A stretch of 64,000 nucleotides of DNA from CBDCWQ01 sp965223435 (GCA_965223435.1 CBDCWQ010000001.1:248001-312000); one strand, 5' to 3'. Positions 55,201 to 64,000 are shown, counted from the first letter of the stretch. The notes: a model not told the origin generated them from the sequence alone. Made by a program: numbers and translations.

Positions 55201-58200
55201 CACCGACGTCAACGAAGCCGTGGAAGAGGGTTGGAAGAGGGGCTCGTGGCAAAGAAGCCCCTTTAAAAAGGAGCCTGTCCCCCATGGCACCCTCCAGTTT
55301 GAAGAAAGCTTTCAGAACTGGCGCATTTCGACGGTGGAGTCTTTTCCCTGTGAACAGGCCGGCGACTACGCGCGATGCAAAAAGCCAAGCAACACTCCGG
55401 TCGGGCCTATCGGCCCGTCGTACCCAAACGTCTATACCGCACCAGACGGAGTCATGTACGCGGTCTACGAAAAGGGAGACAACGAGGATCCCAACCAGCC
55501 GGGTCACAATCCCATCTATCTGGCCTCGTCTCACGATGGCGGAACCCAATGGACGGTGTCTGAGGCCCCGATCGCTTTGGGATACATGCCCAAAATAGGC
55601 GTTGCGGCGCGCGGAGAAATCGCGGTGGTCTACTACCAGCCAGGTGGAGCACACCATTCGGCAGCCGACGACCGGGCGGCCAACAAGGATACCACCCCGT
55701 CGGAAAAAAAGACCGCCCAGCATGAGCTCCGAGCTGGGCGTATCATGGTCGCCCGAAGCACCGACGGCCTCACCTTCTCTCATGCACTGCTCAGCCAACG
55801 CTGGGATCGCGTGTTGGGCGCCAGTGTTCCCGTTCAGGCCCATCCCATTCACCCACGGGTGTACGGAAGGAAAGCCGACCTCCAACACGGCGTGCCCACC
55901 CTCGCAACCCACGAAGACCTTTGGTTTGCCGCCTGGGTTGGCGCTCCCCAAACCACACACGAAAGCCCTCGGATCGTCGCCGCTCGAGCAAGCGCACCCT
56001 CCACCCCTAAAAAGTCCATCCAGGCAAAAGCACCTGGGCAAGCAACCCGCGGTGATAGCTTCAAGGTGACGGTCTCTTGTGTCGACCAATACAACGCGCT
56101 GACCAGCGGTTGTCTGGCAAAAGGCACAACACTTGCCGGCGGTGGTGGTCCACCTCGAGATCTGGCTGCGCTTGTGAAGGCCGACACCTACACCCTCCAT
56201 GGACGACAAGATCTATGGTTTTCTCCTGGCCCACAGGCCGCATTGGCGGTTTCGGAGGTCTCCAACGAACGCACCATCCTCCTTCAGCCCAAAAAGACGG
56301 ACGAAAAGAACGTTCATGCCAACCACCGACGGGCCCAGAATCTAAGAGACGCGTTGTACGTTCCCGGCGTTCAGGTTGAATATCTCGAGGTCAAAGGTGA
56401 CCGAGACAGCAAGTTTCTTGCCCTTTTTGACCGTGCCTGGACCTATACCCAAGGCATCGCCCTCGCCCAATACGCGCGCCACCAAGATCCGCGGGCTGAA
56501 GAACTGGCCAACACCCTCTGCCAAAATGCGGTGACCTCTCCTGACGGTTCGACCATCATGGGGTGGCCGTTTTCACAGAACACCGAAAAGGATACCTGGC
56601 GCGATGCCCGATTGGTCACGGGTGCCAACGCGTGGGCCGTTCATGGCCTGGGGGTTTTTGTGGTCAGCGACCCCTTCCGCCGTCTGCCCGGCGCAAGCCA
56701 AAAGACCTATGCAAGCTGCTATGCCCGTGCGCTTTTAGGGCTGCGTTCCCATCGACGGTCCATAACCAGCCCCCCAGGGAAACAAAGGTGGCTGATGACC
56801 GCAGGAACCACGGCCGCGGGCTTGCAGCACGCTGGTACGCCTCACAAAATCGGTCTCACAGCGGATGAGGCCTTGGAGTACGACTACTACGACGTCCTGG
56901 ACATCATCGGTTATGATGAATTTCGTCCCGACCTGAAGCCCAAGATCACCACCTTCTACCGCGACGCGCTGGGCGAACCGAATCTTGATGAAGCCAACAT
57001 TCGTACCCTGACCGAACGTGATCGAGATGTTTTTGATCGGCTTCAGGCACCCGCGATCGCCCAAAACGTGGTGACGGAGCACAACCTCGATACCCTGAGC
57101 GTCCTGAATCACGCCCGCAAACACTGGGGAGACATCGTTCCCCTTCTGCCTGAGACCCTAAGAGCAGAGCTCGGGACCCAAAGCGAACTGACCGCGTGGC
57201 GAGACGGCCTTCGAGAGGCCCTTTTCACCACGCTCTGGCGCGAAAAAGAGGGTCGAGTGATCACGGGAGGCGAGTTCAACACCCAGGGTGAGTTTGTCGC
57301 CAACGAGCGCTCCGCCATCGACAACTGTAGCTGGCTCGCCTTATCGGTGAGCTACGCTGATCTTTCGAAGACCGAGCAAAAACGCCTCGCACGATGCCTC
57401 CACTATACCATCGATCATTTTGTCAGATCTGACCTCGAGCTAGGCGGCGCCTATTACCGCGGGGCGTTTTACTTTCCGGGTAGCTTCAAGGATCCGTACG
57501 TTGAAGCAAGCCAAGACAACGAAAGGCTTTACCACCTGGAGGCCACCACCGGCCTCATTCTCGGCCTCTCCCAATTTGTGAATGCCCTCAAAGCCGACTT
57601 TCCCAAGGACGCCGCCCGCTTTGAAGAAGAAGCGGCCGCACTTTGGACCTCGATGCAGGACTTTGTGGCGGACAACGGTATGCCCTACTCCTCCATTCGC
57701 ATTCACAACCTCATGACCGAACTTCCATCCTCCACGGCCGCCATTTGGTTTATCGACGTCTATGACCACTTTGCGGGAAAAAAGGACGACCTCGACCGCC
57801 CGCTCAGACACTATGCCTCCAGCCAAACCCAACCCGAAAAGCAGTGGACGTGGACCGAAAACGCCGAACTCATCCGCACCACATGGAACCGTTTGTCGGC
57901 CAAAAGCGATCTTTTCGCACCAGGGGCAAGGCGCATTGTGTCCCGAAGCATCGAGGTCGATCTGGGCGTCACCGGGGTCACTTTCTTGGAAGACCAAGCA
58001 CTCGCCATTTTGGCAGCCCTCGCCCATGGAGAAGACGACATGGCCACCGCTTGGGTCGAAGGACTGCTCAAGACCGTCCACGTCGTCGAAGAAGACGGCA
58101 CCCGCTACGCGCAGTTTCCGTACGCCGTCTACACAAAGAGCGGACAAGCCTTGGCGCCATACTACCAGACCGGATCCCAAATGCTGGCCCTGTACGCCCT

Positions 58201-61200
58201 GGGTGCGTATCTCAAACCGCCGCGCGGACAGAGCGAAGGATCGCCTTCGGTTTCGGGCGCAACCCAAGACCGGGCGAGGGACACCTTCGGGGCGGTCCTG
58301 GGTACCTTGCTTGCGTTTTACCACGGTCAGGACCAAGCGTGGTTCAAGAGCGGCGGGGGCGATGCCGAAGCGCTGGCCCTCGCCCTCGCCAATCCGTTGG
58401 AACGTCCCCAGGATTCAGACCCGAGCCTGGAATCGATGCAACCGTTTTTTGAGCAGGGCGCACTGACCGATCAAGTCTATGCATACTTTGCACTCGACAT
58501 GGCCCTCACCACACATGAAAGCACCGCGCCACTCGGCAACGACTCAAAAGACCATTTGATCCGCATCCGAAGCGACGTGATCAGCGCCCTCGAGCATGCG
58601 TTCAACATCCAAGAGCGGCCAGTGCCCTATGTGCAAGCCGACCCGCCCCCCGGCGGCTGGGAGGACCGGCTCGATGCCCAAACCCTGACTGTACTGTACG
58701 GACTGGCCCGAGGGAACCCAGGCGTGGCCGAACGCGCCTGGGAACGCCTGGTCTCCCTGACCGCCACCGACCAGGTTTGGGCGACCCCCGCGCATCCACA
58801 CTTCGGCGCCAGCCCCGTGGGCGTATTCTTGGCCCGGCGCGCAATGAGCGCACTCGACCCAAGACTTGAAGAACTCGCTCTTCTTGACTTCAAGAACCTC
58901 GCTCAGGCATCCACCCACCCCCGAGACCAAGCCGGCCTCATCCTCGCACTTGATCCCAAAGGACTGCTGGGCGTGGAATCCGGTTCGCTTTTGGGACAGA
59001 ACGCGCCTCAGCTTCAAGCCCTCACGTTTGAAGGCGGCCCCTACCAGGGTGCTTACGAAGCCATCCTCGACGCCCGGCTCCAAGATGCATACTTTGATGC
59101 CCTTTTTGTCCTTCTCGCCGCACCCTTTCGTCCGCACCGATTCGACACCCAGCTGAGGCGCCTGACCCACGTCGAGTTTGCAGCCTGGGCCATCAAGGCC
59201 GGGCACCCACCCCAAACCTGGGTGCCAGCGTACCCAGCCGAATTCAGGGTGCACCTTCTTCGCACGGTCAATCGCCTCAAGGATCCCTGCAAAAATGGGT
59301 TCCCAAACCTCAATGCAGCTCCCAGCAAAGACGATGCCATCTCGTATGCGCTGGGCCTTTCATGCCAAGACATCGGTGCGCAATTTGAGCGACTCCTCAA
59401 AACACGCGTCGGCAGTCTTCGGGGCGAGGATCTCACTCGGATCATCGAGCGTCCGAACGACGAGCTTGAGCTTCTGGATTTTGTCGGCCAGATCCACGCG
59501 CTGGGCGCGGCGGAGGGCGTCTACGAAGCAAACCAAGCCTCTATCCGCCAAAGCATGCTCTTCGGAAACCTCGGCCGGGGCCCGGTCAAAACCATGCACC
59601 TCAAGCAACGCAGCACCGCCCTTTTCACCCAATACGGCGCCCTGGGCGAGCCACCGGTTCTGGTGTTTCCCGAACACGCTTCGACCCAGCATGTTTCCAC
59701 GGCGCTTCAAAGCCGCCTGGCCGAGATCCTGGTCGACGCCACCCGCCAAAAACGACAAGAGGGGCAACAGGTCCTCTACGATGTTTCCGGCATGGACTTC
59801 ATTTCGATGGCCAACGAGGGGTCCTCGGAGCATTGGGGGCGACAGGCCGCAGAATATGCCGCCCTCCGGGATATAGCCCCCAACCTTCAGACCACCCTTG
59901 TGGGCCGAAGCGTGAACTTTGAGGCTTTGGCCTCTACGCCACATCTTCAGCGACCCGAACAGATGCAAAACATCCGCCAACTTCGGCGTTTTCTCAACCT
60001 AGAGGCGAAAGGGAGCCTTCCGGCGGCAGCAGAGGCTGCGGACCTTTCGGCCGACGACCTTCACCGCTTGATGCGCACGGGTCACCTCCGCGAGCGTGAT
60101 TTCCTAGAGTTGGCCCGTGGCCTCGACCTTCATCGGGACACGATCGAAACATGGCGGCCACTTTTTGCCTTCTTTCCGCCAGAAGCCCCCCAAAAAGCCA
60201 CCGAGGCCCCACCCATCGCCCCCAGCCTCTTTGATCTTCACCGCCAGGCCCCTTCGGCGGATCGCTTCTTGGCCCAAACCGCCACCGCACCCCTTCCAGA
60301 AGAACTCACCGCGTGGAGCGAAGGCATGGATGCCGTCCTGCACGTCCTCGGGGCCAGCGTGGTCATCCCTCCGGAAGGCGCGCAACGCTGTTACGAAGTC
60401 TATCGCTTCAACATCCTCGATCTGGACGACGGCGTGGCTGCACACGATGATATCTCTCTCATTCCCCAACAAATGGCTGAGGCTCACTTGCTCGAGCCCT
60501 GTTTTGACGGCCAGGGCCCCTTTATAGACACCAATCTTCTCACCCCATACGTCGAGCTCTTTTCAGAACAGCGCGAATTCTTCCCCGCTTACGTTGTCCG
60601 AAAGGCATGGGTGCCCTGGCCGGAAGGCGCCATGGCCGGGGGGCTCACCGTCCCCGGACTCCCTGGTGTCTCCGAATTTCTCACCGCCTTGCCCTTGACT
60701 GGACGACGCGTAGAACTCGATGCCTGGGTTGGACAAGACCAGTCCCCGGAAGAGCTCGGGCAACCCGAGCTCGGTGTCTTCATCGACGAGGCCGAGGTGC
60801 GCATCGAGTTTCAAGAGCCCCTGGTGGACTGCCACCGGGTGATCAAAGTCCCCACGAGACAACTTCCCTTCTTCGAGCTGTTGTTTGCGTCCGAGGCCTA
60901 CCTCGAAAGCCGCGCTCAACCGGATTGTTTCGAAGGTTCCGTCTATACCGATACCCTCTCAACCGTGGAGCGCCAAAACCACCCGTGGACCTATGCCTTT
61001 GTATCCGAAACGCACAACTTCGGACGCTGGCCCGAACTTCTCGCGGCGGGAAAAGTGATCTTGGCATCCACAAAAACGGAGCCGTCGACCCCTCAACTTG
61101 AACCGATCGCCGAGCTCGATGTCGCTCTATTCTTGACCGAGCGGGCGATTCAAGCCGCTGTGGATCGGTCGGGCCTCGAACCCGGGGAAATCCTCGAAAT

Positions 61201-63592
61201 CATCGGTGACGCGGCCATCAGTGAGCTCAACTATTCGTTCACCAAGAGCCATATTCCCGTGCACGCCAACCTTGCTCACGTGGGGACCACGAGTCTTAAG
61301 GAGGGACCATACATCGACGTGGTTGGCGAAGAGGTCGACACCAATCCGCCCGAAGATATCCGAGAGGCCTATGAAGCATCCGAAGCAGACGTTGTCTCGG
61401 TCCTGGTTCATGACAGCGTTCGGCTTGAAAATAGAGACAAATCCGATGCCGGTTCGGTTGGCTATTCGAGGGCCCTCTCTTGGTCTCATACACCGGTGTT
61501 TCACATCGCAAACTGGGATACTCTATTCGAACCGACCCATACGTTCGCGCACGAGTTGGGGCACAATCTCGGATGCCTCCACGAAAAGATGCCCGAATCT
61601 CGGTTCCAACCCCTCTTTCCCTATGCCCGCGCTTTTAAAGGCCCGTCGCTCAGTGGCTTCAGAACCCACGGAACACTGGTCAGCGCATATTCTCCGGACT
61701 CGGGCCAAATTTTTTCGCTTTTTGCCAACCCAAACCTTTTCTATCGGGGCATACAAATCGGGGATCCTGAACAAGCGGATTGTAGCCGGACCATTCGCGA
61801 AACGGCGCCTTTGATCAGCACCATCAACGGGACCGTTCCGTGGTGGGGCACCCCGCCCCGTCGAGACGGCCTCGAGCTCCTTGATCTGGCCGGCACACCC
61901 GTCGACGGCGAGCAGCAGTCCGCCTTATTCGAGGCCAGAAGCTTAGATGCTCCGGCCACGACCTACATTTTGCGCAATACCATAGACGTACCCGTCCCCT
62001 GGAAGCTGACCCAAACCCTGACGGAGGGACTCGACGGCGGCCCGATCACCTTCCAGAACATCGACAACCCCGACCATTGGGTGGTGGATGTGTCTCCGCG
62101 AGAGGGCATGCTCGCACCGGGCGAAACCACACGGGTGACTTTTCGTCTCAACCGGGACCGAGCCCAAGCCCTGGAGCCCAAATTCCATGGCTATCTCGTC
62201 GTTTTTAACTCGCCCGGCAGCCTCGCCGGGATGCCCTACGGCGGCGCCACCGTGGCGCTAGGCACCCCCATGACCACCAGCCCATCGTCAACGCCTGAAC
62301 CCATTCCAACATCGGTCCGGCTCTTTTTGTCCGCATGGCCTAACCAAGGGGCTACAGCCCCAGACGCCTTGGCGTTTGTGCTTAGGCGCATGTTCGAGCT
62401 TGAAATCCTCGTCCCCAATGCGGAACATTCCCAGGAAACGCCTACGAATGTTCCGAGCTGGACGAAAACCATGGTGGAGGCGTGGGTCAACAACGTGATC
62501 ACGGACAAGGAGTTCCTCGCTGCGCTTCAGTTCCTCATCTATGCGGACATTCTTCGAATTCCACCGAAGCCCTTGTCCCCATCAACAGACACGGTTCAAC
62601 CCAAAAACCCAAACCTCGGCGAAAATACCACCTCGGGGCCCAGTCACACCGAGGCGACCACCCAAGTCCTGCCGATGCCCCTGAGTAGACATCTGGGCCT
62701 AGGCTGGCCGGCAGATACGACCGATCCCGGCGCCTTCTCTCCGATCGCACTCCTCGTCGACCAACGCCCGTTCTTTCGGTGGGCAAGCACGTGTGACCCG
62801 TCGCTTGGAGCAAGCGAGACCATAAGGGGCAGCGACAGCTGCATGGTCGCGAATGTCCTCCCAGGATTCGACCCGGACACCATGCCCTTTTCCGCCCGAC
62901 TCGACCTGTCGCTTCCAGGCCTGCCCAAGACCAGCGCCCAGGCCGAAATCGACAACCTCATCCACACCGACGACCGACTGACCTTCACCGCAAAAATCAA
63001 GTTGTGTGATCCTTCGTCCAAGGACTGTACGGCGCCGGCAGTAGATCGCAACCTCCTCTTCCAAGAACTGACCCGATGGGCAGCACTCGACGCCTGGCAG
63101 ACGCTGAGCAACCCTACGTTGCGCCAAGAGCACCCAACGTTCGAACAAGGATCGCAGTACTCAACGTACCTCACCTACGCGATGATGGCTTTTCTTGCAG
63201 CCAACCAAGTTTCATCCTTGCTGATGTTTGGCTACTCATTTGAGGGACGACTGCTGCTTACTCTTTCCCCTTGGCTGGTCGGAAGCATCACCTATGCGGT
63301 TCTTCGTCGCAGAACCGATGCTCTCAAGGGCATGCCCGGATATTTCGCGTTGATCGCGGTCTCCGCCGCCGTCATCAATCTTTCGGCCATAGGCTATGTA
63401 GGCACCCAGCTCGGCCAACGAGACTCACCCATCATTGAAATCGACCCGGGTGATGACAAACTGATTTCCTTATCGGTATCGATGCCCACCAACATCGCAT
63501 CCTACGCCGACCAGCTTATCGACGCACCGTGGCTCAAGGACACGCCACTTGTCGTGTTTTCAAACGCGGCGCTACCCCGCCTGGACCCATAG
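52205..63592 (+). CDS. Giant multidomain lipoprotein (3795 aa) with metzincin-type motif
   Basis: A paralogue of the 6284-aa protein. The TTG start has GAGGAGG six bases upstream; lipobox LGGC|RSE near residue 18. Order, approximate: N-terminal 'GWHLL...YW' module (30-180); Ig-like repeats (200-480); FN3-like (490-590); Asp-box propeller-like region (SSHDGGTQW near 1108); conserved SCVDQY disulfide segment; helical glycosidase-like toroid (1390-2230); HTH-like helical module (~2600-2645). Then a unique part: beta domains, a metzincin zinc site HELGHNLGCLH (about 3116) in a TFAHELGHN context, an Ig-like domain, and three hydrophobic segments near 3655-3733 before a polar C-terminus. It lacks the amidase-like, LamG and GH16-like parts of its paralogue. 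It is probably an envelope-anchored protease/glycan-binding protein; the target is unknown. Confidence 0.85.
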   Translation: MDRTWVFLSCALALGGCRSEREHLSYQDSKNALSPGWHLLGGHETHLLKPIPPERLVLFEAGQTYPAGTHARSIPPTRIESGRSYWVYVVAPQENVNAAQLKPPALDPQKHPFGELFEPTAPQKLKTLAFAKAFWWHSEAQQAMAVRPDETLIVGRVYWVVRSQPSWTPNLAPRANEKNQVSPSTPLEPHRSRHDDRVAPLLYIEPEPPEAFRTDSFFSVRGMVFDENEPELSINGVVVANSSQNFAHQLWLPKEGGTIRLVVQDSAGNVHETRRQVAGPRTPTGLGATGTPAEENAALGTSALIDDSNPILHLDAPEHSVSYSNEPLLVLRGQVHDEHLRFLSINGLVARTTTGTFATPVRLMDESTVFTVAARDWSGRTTETTRTIIYDPDPPTLTLKHPREALVYTKNYTVEGNVYDPFLKQLLLIKTGSGEEETLKLRNGHFQSPLRLDVGSNQFELFATDRAGNATSIPLVFVVDDTPYNPTQSTWAPSHLEATAQDGTAHLRWAPPTRLVDGSPIPRGVAPGFRVYRNDELVAQVTVPSYTEQIPDAEPSYTYYVTAVLHSTEGNDPESSRSSVVDLGRKAPLSPPGAFEAAYDVVQETEPTRVPEVAFATSGNTTYTHLVYLTHEARDGSGKLRYLRSTAFGAAESWSTPVTLARAAPPWTIVHAKAAAHGDTLVVGWIETAKDGTSRVRVTQSTKAGQPGTFSHVRDFRENQTWKRSLGMALDAHGQHHMIWNEAGKVFYVKNFQEETDVHGQWVNVFDERKRWVNHERVVYAQLTEASNCTDPCCTEEHRDSYSLGHEIDPRSQKPLGPYLERVEETYVEFPSLYVDDDKVTIVARQNRMFDNFPYRNPDWLGHTSSFLGPPVSPPAGQTAEGPDGLCPPFGAIRHQMGFQVAQAQDPYACPLDLPNNVETLIRADSNRAGTTRWSRQDFYAYDALRGHEASWYQRRFTGQWFEDDHLKVAQRPLREEDWSRPRPLVRAVPTIENATLVFTDVNEAVEEGWKRGSWQRSPFKKEPVPHGTLQFEESFQNWRISTVESFPCEQAGDYARCKKPSNTPVGPIGPSYPNVYTAPDGVMYAVYEKGDNEDPNQPGHNPIYLASSHDGGTQWTVSEAPIALGYMPKIGVAARGEIAVVYYQPGGAHHSAADDRAANKDTTPSEKKTAQHELRAGRIMVARSTDGLTFSHALLSQRWDRVLGASVPVQAHPIHPRVYGRKADLQHGVPTLATHEDLWFAAWVGAPQTTHESPRIVAARASAPSTPKKSIQAKAPGQATRGDSFKVTVSCVDQYNALTSGCLAKGTTLAGGGGPPRDLAALVKADTYTLHGRQDLWFSPGPQAALAVSEVSNERTILLQPKKTDEKNVHANHRRAQNLRDALYVPGVQVEYLEVKGDRDSKFLALFDRAWTYTQGIALAQYARHQDPRAEELANTLCQNAVTSPDGSTIMGWPFSQNTEKDTWRDARLVTGANAWAVHGLGVFVVSDPFRRLPGASQKTYASCYARALLGLRSHRRSITSPPGKQRWLMTAGTTAAGLQHAGTPHKIGLTADEALEYDYYDVLDIIGYDEFRPDLKPKITTFYRDALGEPNLDEANIRTLTERDRDVFDRLQAPAIAQNVVTEHNLDTLSVLNHARKHWGDIVPLLPETLRAELGTQSELTAWRDGLREALFTTLWREKEGRVITGGEFNTQGEFVANERSAIDNCSWLALSVSYADLSKTEQKRLARCLHYTIDHFVRSDLELGGAYYRGAFYFPGSFKDPYVEASQDNERLYHLEATTGLILGLSQFVNALKADFPKDAARFEEEAAALWTSMQDFVADNGMPYSSIRIHNLMTELPSSTAAIWFIDVYDHFAGKKDDLDRPLRHYASSQTQPEKQWTWTENAELIRTTWNRLSAKSDLFAPGARRIVSRSIEVDLGVTGVTFLEDQALAILAALAHGEDDMATAWVEGLLKTVHVVEEDGTRYAQFPYAVYTKSGQALAPYYQTGSQMLALYALGAYLKPPRGQSEGSPSVSGATQDRARDTFGAVLGTLLAFYHGQDQAWFKSGGGDAEALALALANPLERPQDSDPSLESMQPFFEQGALTDQVYAYFALDMALTTHESTAPLGNDSKDHLIRIRSDVISALEHAFNIQERPVPYVQADPPPGGWEDRLDAQTLTVLYGLARGNPGVAERAWERLVSLTATDQVWATPAHPHFGASPVGVFLARRAMSALDPRLEELALLDFKNLAQASTHPRDQAGLILALDPKGLLGVESGSLLGQNAPQLQALTFEGGPYQGAYEAILDARLQDAYFDALFVLLAAPFRPHRFDTQLRRLTHVEFAAWAIKAGHPPQTWVPAYPAEFRVHLLRTVNRLKDPCKNGFPNLNAAPSKDDAISYALGLSCQDIGAQFERLLKTRVGSLRGEDLTRIIERPNDELELLDFVGQIHALGAAEGVYEANQASIRQSMLFGNLGRGPVKTMHLKQRSTALFTQYGALGEPPVLVFPEHASTQHVSTALQSRLAEILVDATRQKRQEGQQVLYDVSGMDFISMANEGSSEHWGRQAAEYAALRDIAPNLQTTLVGRSVNFEALASTPHLQRPEQMQNIRQLRRFLNLEAKGSLPAAAEAADLSADDLHRLMRTGHLRERDFLELARGLDLHRDTIETWRPLFAFFPPEAPQKATEAPPIAPSLFDLHRQAPSADRFLAQTATAPLPEELTAWSEGMDAVLHVLGASVVIPPEGAQRCYEVYRFNILDLDDGVAAHDDISLIPQQMAEAHLLEPCFDGQGPFIDTNLLTPYVELFSEQREFFPAYVVRKAWVPWPEGAMAGGLTVPGLPGVSEFLTALPLTGRRVELDAWVGQDQSPEELGQPELGVFIDEAEVRIEFQEPLVDCHRVIKVPTRQLPFFELLFASEAYLESRAQPDCFEGSVYTDTLSTVERQNHPWTYAFVSETHNFGRWPELLAAGKVILASTKTEPSTPQLEPIAELDVALFLTERAIQAAVDRSGLEPGEILEIIGDAAISELNYSFTKSHIPVHANLAHVGTTSLKEGPYIDVVGEEVDTNPPEDIREAYEASEADVVSVLVHDSVRLENRDKSDAGSVGYSRALSWSHTPVFHIANWDTLFEPTHTFAHELGHNLGCLHEKMPESRFQPLFPYARAFKGPSLSGFRTHGTLVSAYSPDSGQIFSLFANPNLFYRGIQIGDPEQADCSRTIRETAPLISTINGTVPWWGTPPRRDGLELLDLAGTPVDGEQQSALFEARSLDAPATTYILRNTIDVPVPWKLTQTLTEGLDGGPITFQNIDNPDHWVVDVSPREGMLAPGETTRVTFRLNRDRAQALEPKFHGYLVVFNSPGSLAGMPYGGATVALGTPMTTSPSSTPEPIPTSVRLFLSAWPNQGATAPDALAFVLRRMFELEILVPNAEHSQETPTNVPSWTKTMVEAWVNNVITDKEFLAALQFLIYADILRIPPKPLSPSTDTVQPKNPNLGENTTSGPSHTEATTQVLPMPLSRHLGLGWPADTTDPGAFSPIALLVDQRPFFRWASTCDPSLGASETIRGSDSCMVANVLPGFDPDTMPFSARLDLSLPGLPKTSAQAEIDNLIHTDDRLTFTAKIKLCDPSSKDCTAPAVDRNLLFQELTRWAALDAWQTLSNPTLRQEHPTFEQGSQYSTYLTYAMMAFLAANQVSSLLMFGYSFEGRLLLTLSPWLVGSITYAVLRRRTDALKGMPGYFALIAVSAAVINLSAIGYVGTQLGQRDSPIIEIDPGDDKLISLSVSMPTNIASYADQLIDAPWLKDTPLVVFSNAALPRLDP

Positions 63593-63604
63593 GAGCAAAT
63601 CATC

Positions 63605-64000
63605 ATGCCAACCCGTGTTCTCTTCGTTTGCCTCGGAAACATTTGTCGCTCCCCTACGGCGGAGGGCGTTTTCCGCCATCTTGTGCAGCAAGAGGGGGTC
63701 GCTGAGCGGTTTCACATCGACTCCGCGGGCACCGGAGACTGGCACGTCGGCCAGCCACCGGACGCGCGCATGACCGCTGCCGCCCAAAGGGCCGGCTACG
63801 CGCTCAGGAGCCGGGCGAGACAGGTGGAGGCCAAAGACTTTGAGTCGTTTGATCACATCATCGCGATGGATCAGGAGAACCTCAAAGACTTGCAGGCGCA
63901 ATGCCCTGAAACGCTTCGGGCCAAACTCCGCCTTCTGCGAAGCCTCGAACATGACCCCGCCGATCTAGACGTTCCTGACCCCTATTACGGAGGTCAAAAA
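63605..64000 (+). CDS. Low-molecular-weight protein-tyrosine phosphatase (partial at window end)
   Basis: The first 132 residues of an LMW-PTP. The P-loop is CLGNICRS with the nucleophile C9 and R15 (CX5R), followed by the DSAGTGDWHVG block typical of the family. The general-acid loop is DPYYGG, just before the window end. The enzyme dephosphorylates phosphotyrosine proteins, often BY-kinases that control polysaccharide export, or phosphoarginine in some relatives. ATG 63605 follows AGGAG (63591-63595), which overlaps the stop of the giant gene, so the two are probably co-transcribed and translationally linked. The gene continues past 64000. Confidence 0.93.
   Translation, partial: MPTRVLFVCLGNICRSPTAEGVFRHLVQQEGVAERFHIDSAGTGDWHVGQPPDARMTAAAQRAGYALRSRARQVEAKDFESFDHIIAMDQENLKDLQAQCPETLRAKLRLLRSLEHDPADLDVPDPYYGGQK

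Noticed and set aside
1..64000. tRNA, rRNA or CRISPR loci
   Set aside because: No cloverleaf, rRNA-like stretch or regularly spaced repeat array was seen by eye; a covariance-model scan would be decisive for tRNAs.

Overview
The window looks like the chromosome of a deltaproteobacterium-like predator or saprophyte in the Myxococcota/Bradymonadota neighbourhood. This rests on family style, not on a marker gene: many secreted lipoproteins with LamG, PKD-like and parallel beta-helix modules, a Cys-rich linker of the myxobacterial CGxxxGCGG type, a VWA lipoprotein with the 'SDEDDGSC' style, and very large multidomain surface proteins. No rRNA, tRNA or CRISPR array was recognised. At least eight of the roughly 27 genes encode predicted lipoproteins.

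Region 1 (1-6.4 kb) holds the 3' end of an unknown gene, an ATP-dependent DNA ligase-like protein, a GreA/GreB-type elongation factor, a SulP anion transporter, and a SufR-like Fe-S regulator divergent from a di-heme cytochrome c lipoprotein. Region 2 (6.4-21.7 kb) is an unstable accessory zone. It has a secreted-protein pseudogene broken by at least four frameshifts, three directly repeated copies of the 3' end of a secreted-protein gene (repeats A, B and C), two lipoprotein genes between A and B, an aldo/keto reductase plus an IS3-family element plus a lipoprotein between B and C, and finally the intact 1316-aa multidomain lipoprotein that owns the repeat.

Region 3 (22.1-41.0 kb) is a single 18.9-kb gene for a 6284-aa lipoprotein. 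Region 4 (41.5-51.9 kb) is a more ordinary block: trmL, a two-domain spondin_N lipoprotein, an ECF sigma factor / MsrAB / anti-sigma cluster, a YHS-like and zinc-ribbon membrane protein next to an FAD/NAD-NapH-ferredoxin fusion, a CBS protein, a His-rich envelope protein and a crotonase. Region 5 (52.2-63.6 kb) is a second giant lipoprotein gene (3795 aa), paralogous to the first but pointing the other way, followed closely by a low-molecular-weight tyrosine phosphatase gene cut by the window end.

The most striking content is the pair of giant paralogues. They share an N-terminal module, Ig-like repeats, a fibronectin-III-like domain, an Asp-box beta-propeller-like region, an all-helical glycosidase-like region and a small HTH-like helical module. 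Each then carries its own C-terminal cargo: two HExxH sites, two LamG domains and a GH16-like domain in one; a metzincin-type HExxHxxGxxH site and three membrane helices in the other. The likely theme is surface-anchored enzymes acting on polymers or prey envelopes, but no substrate can be read from the sequence.
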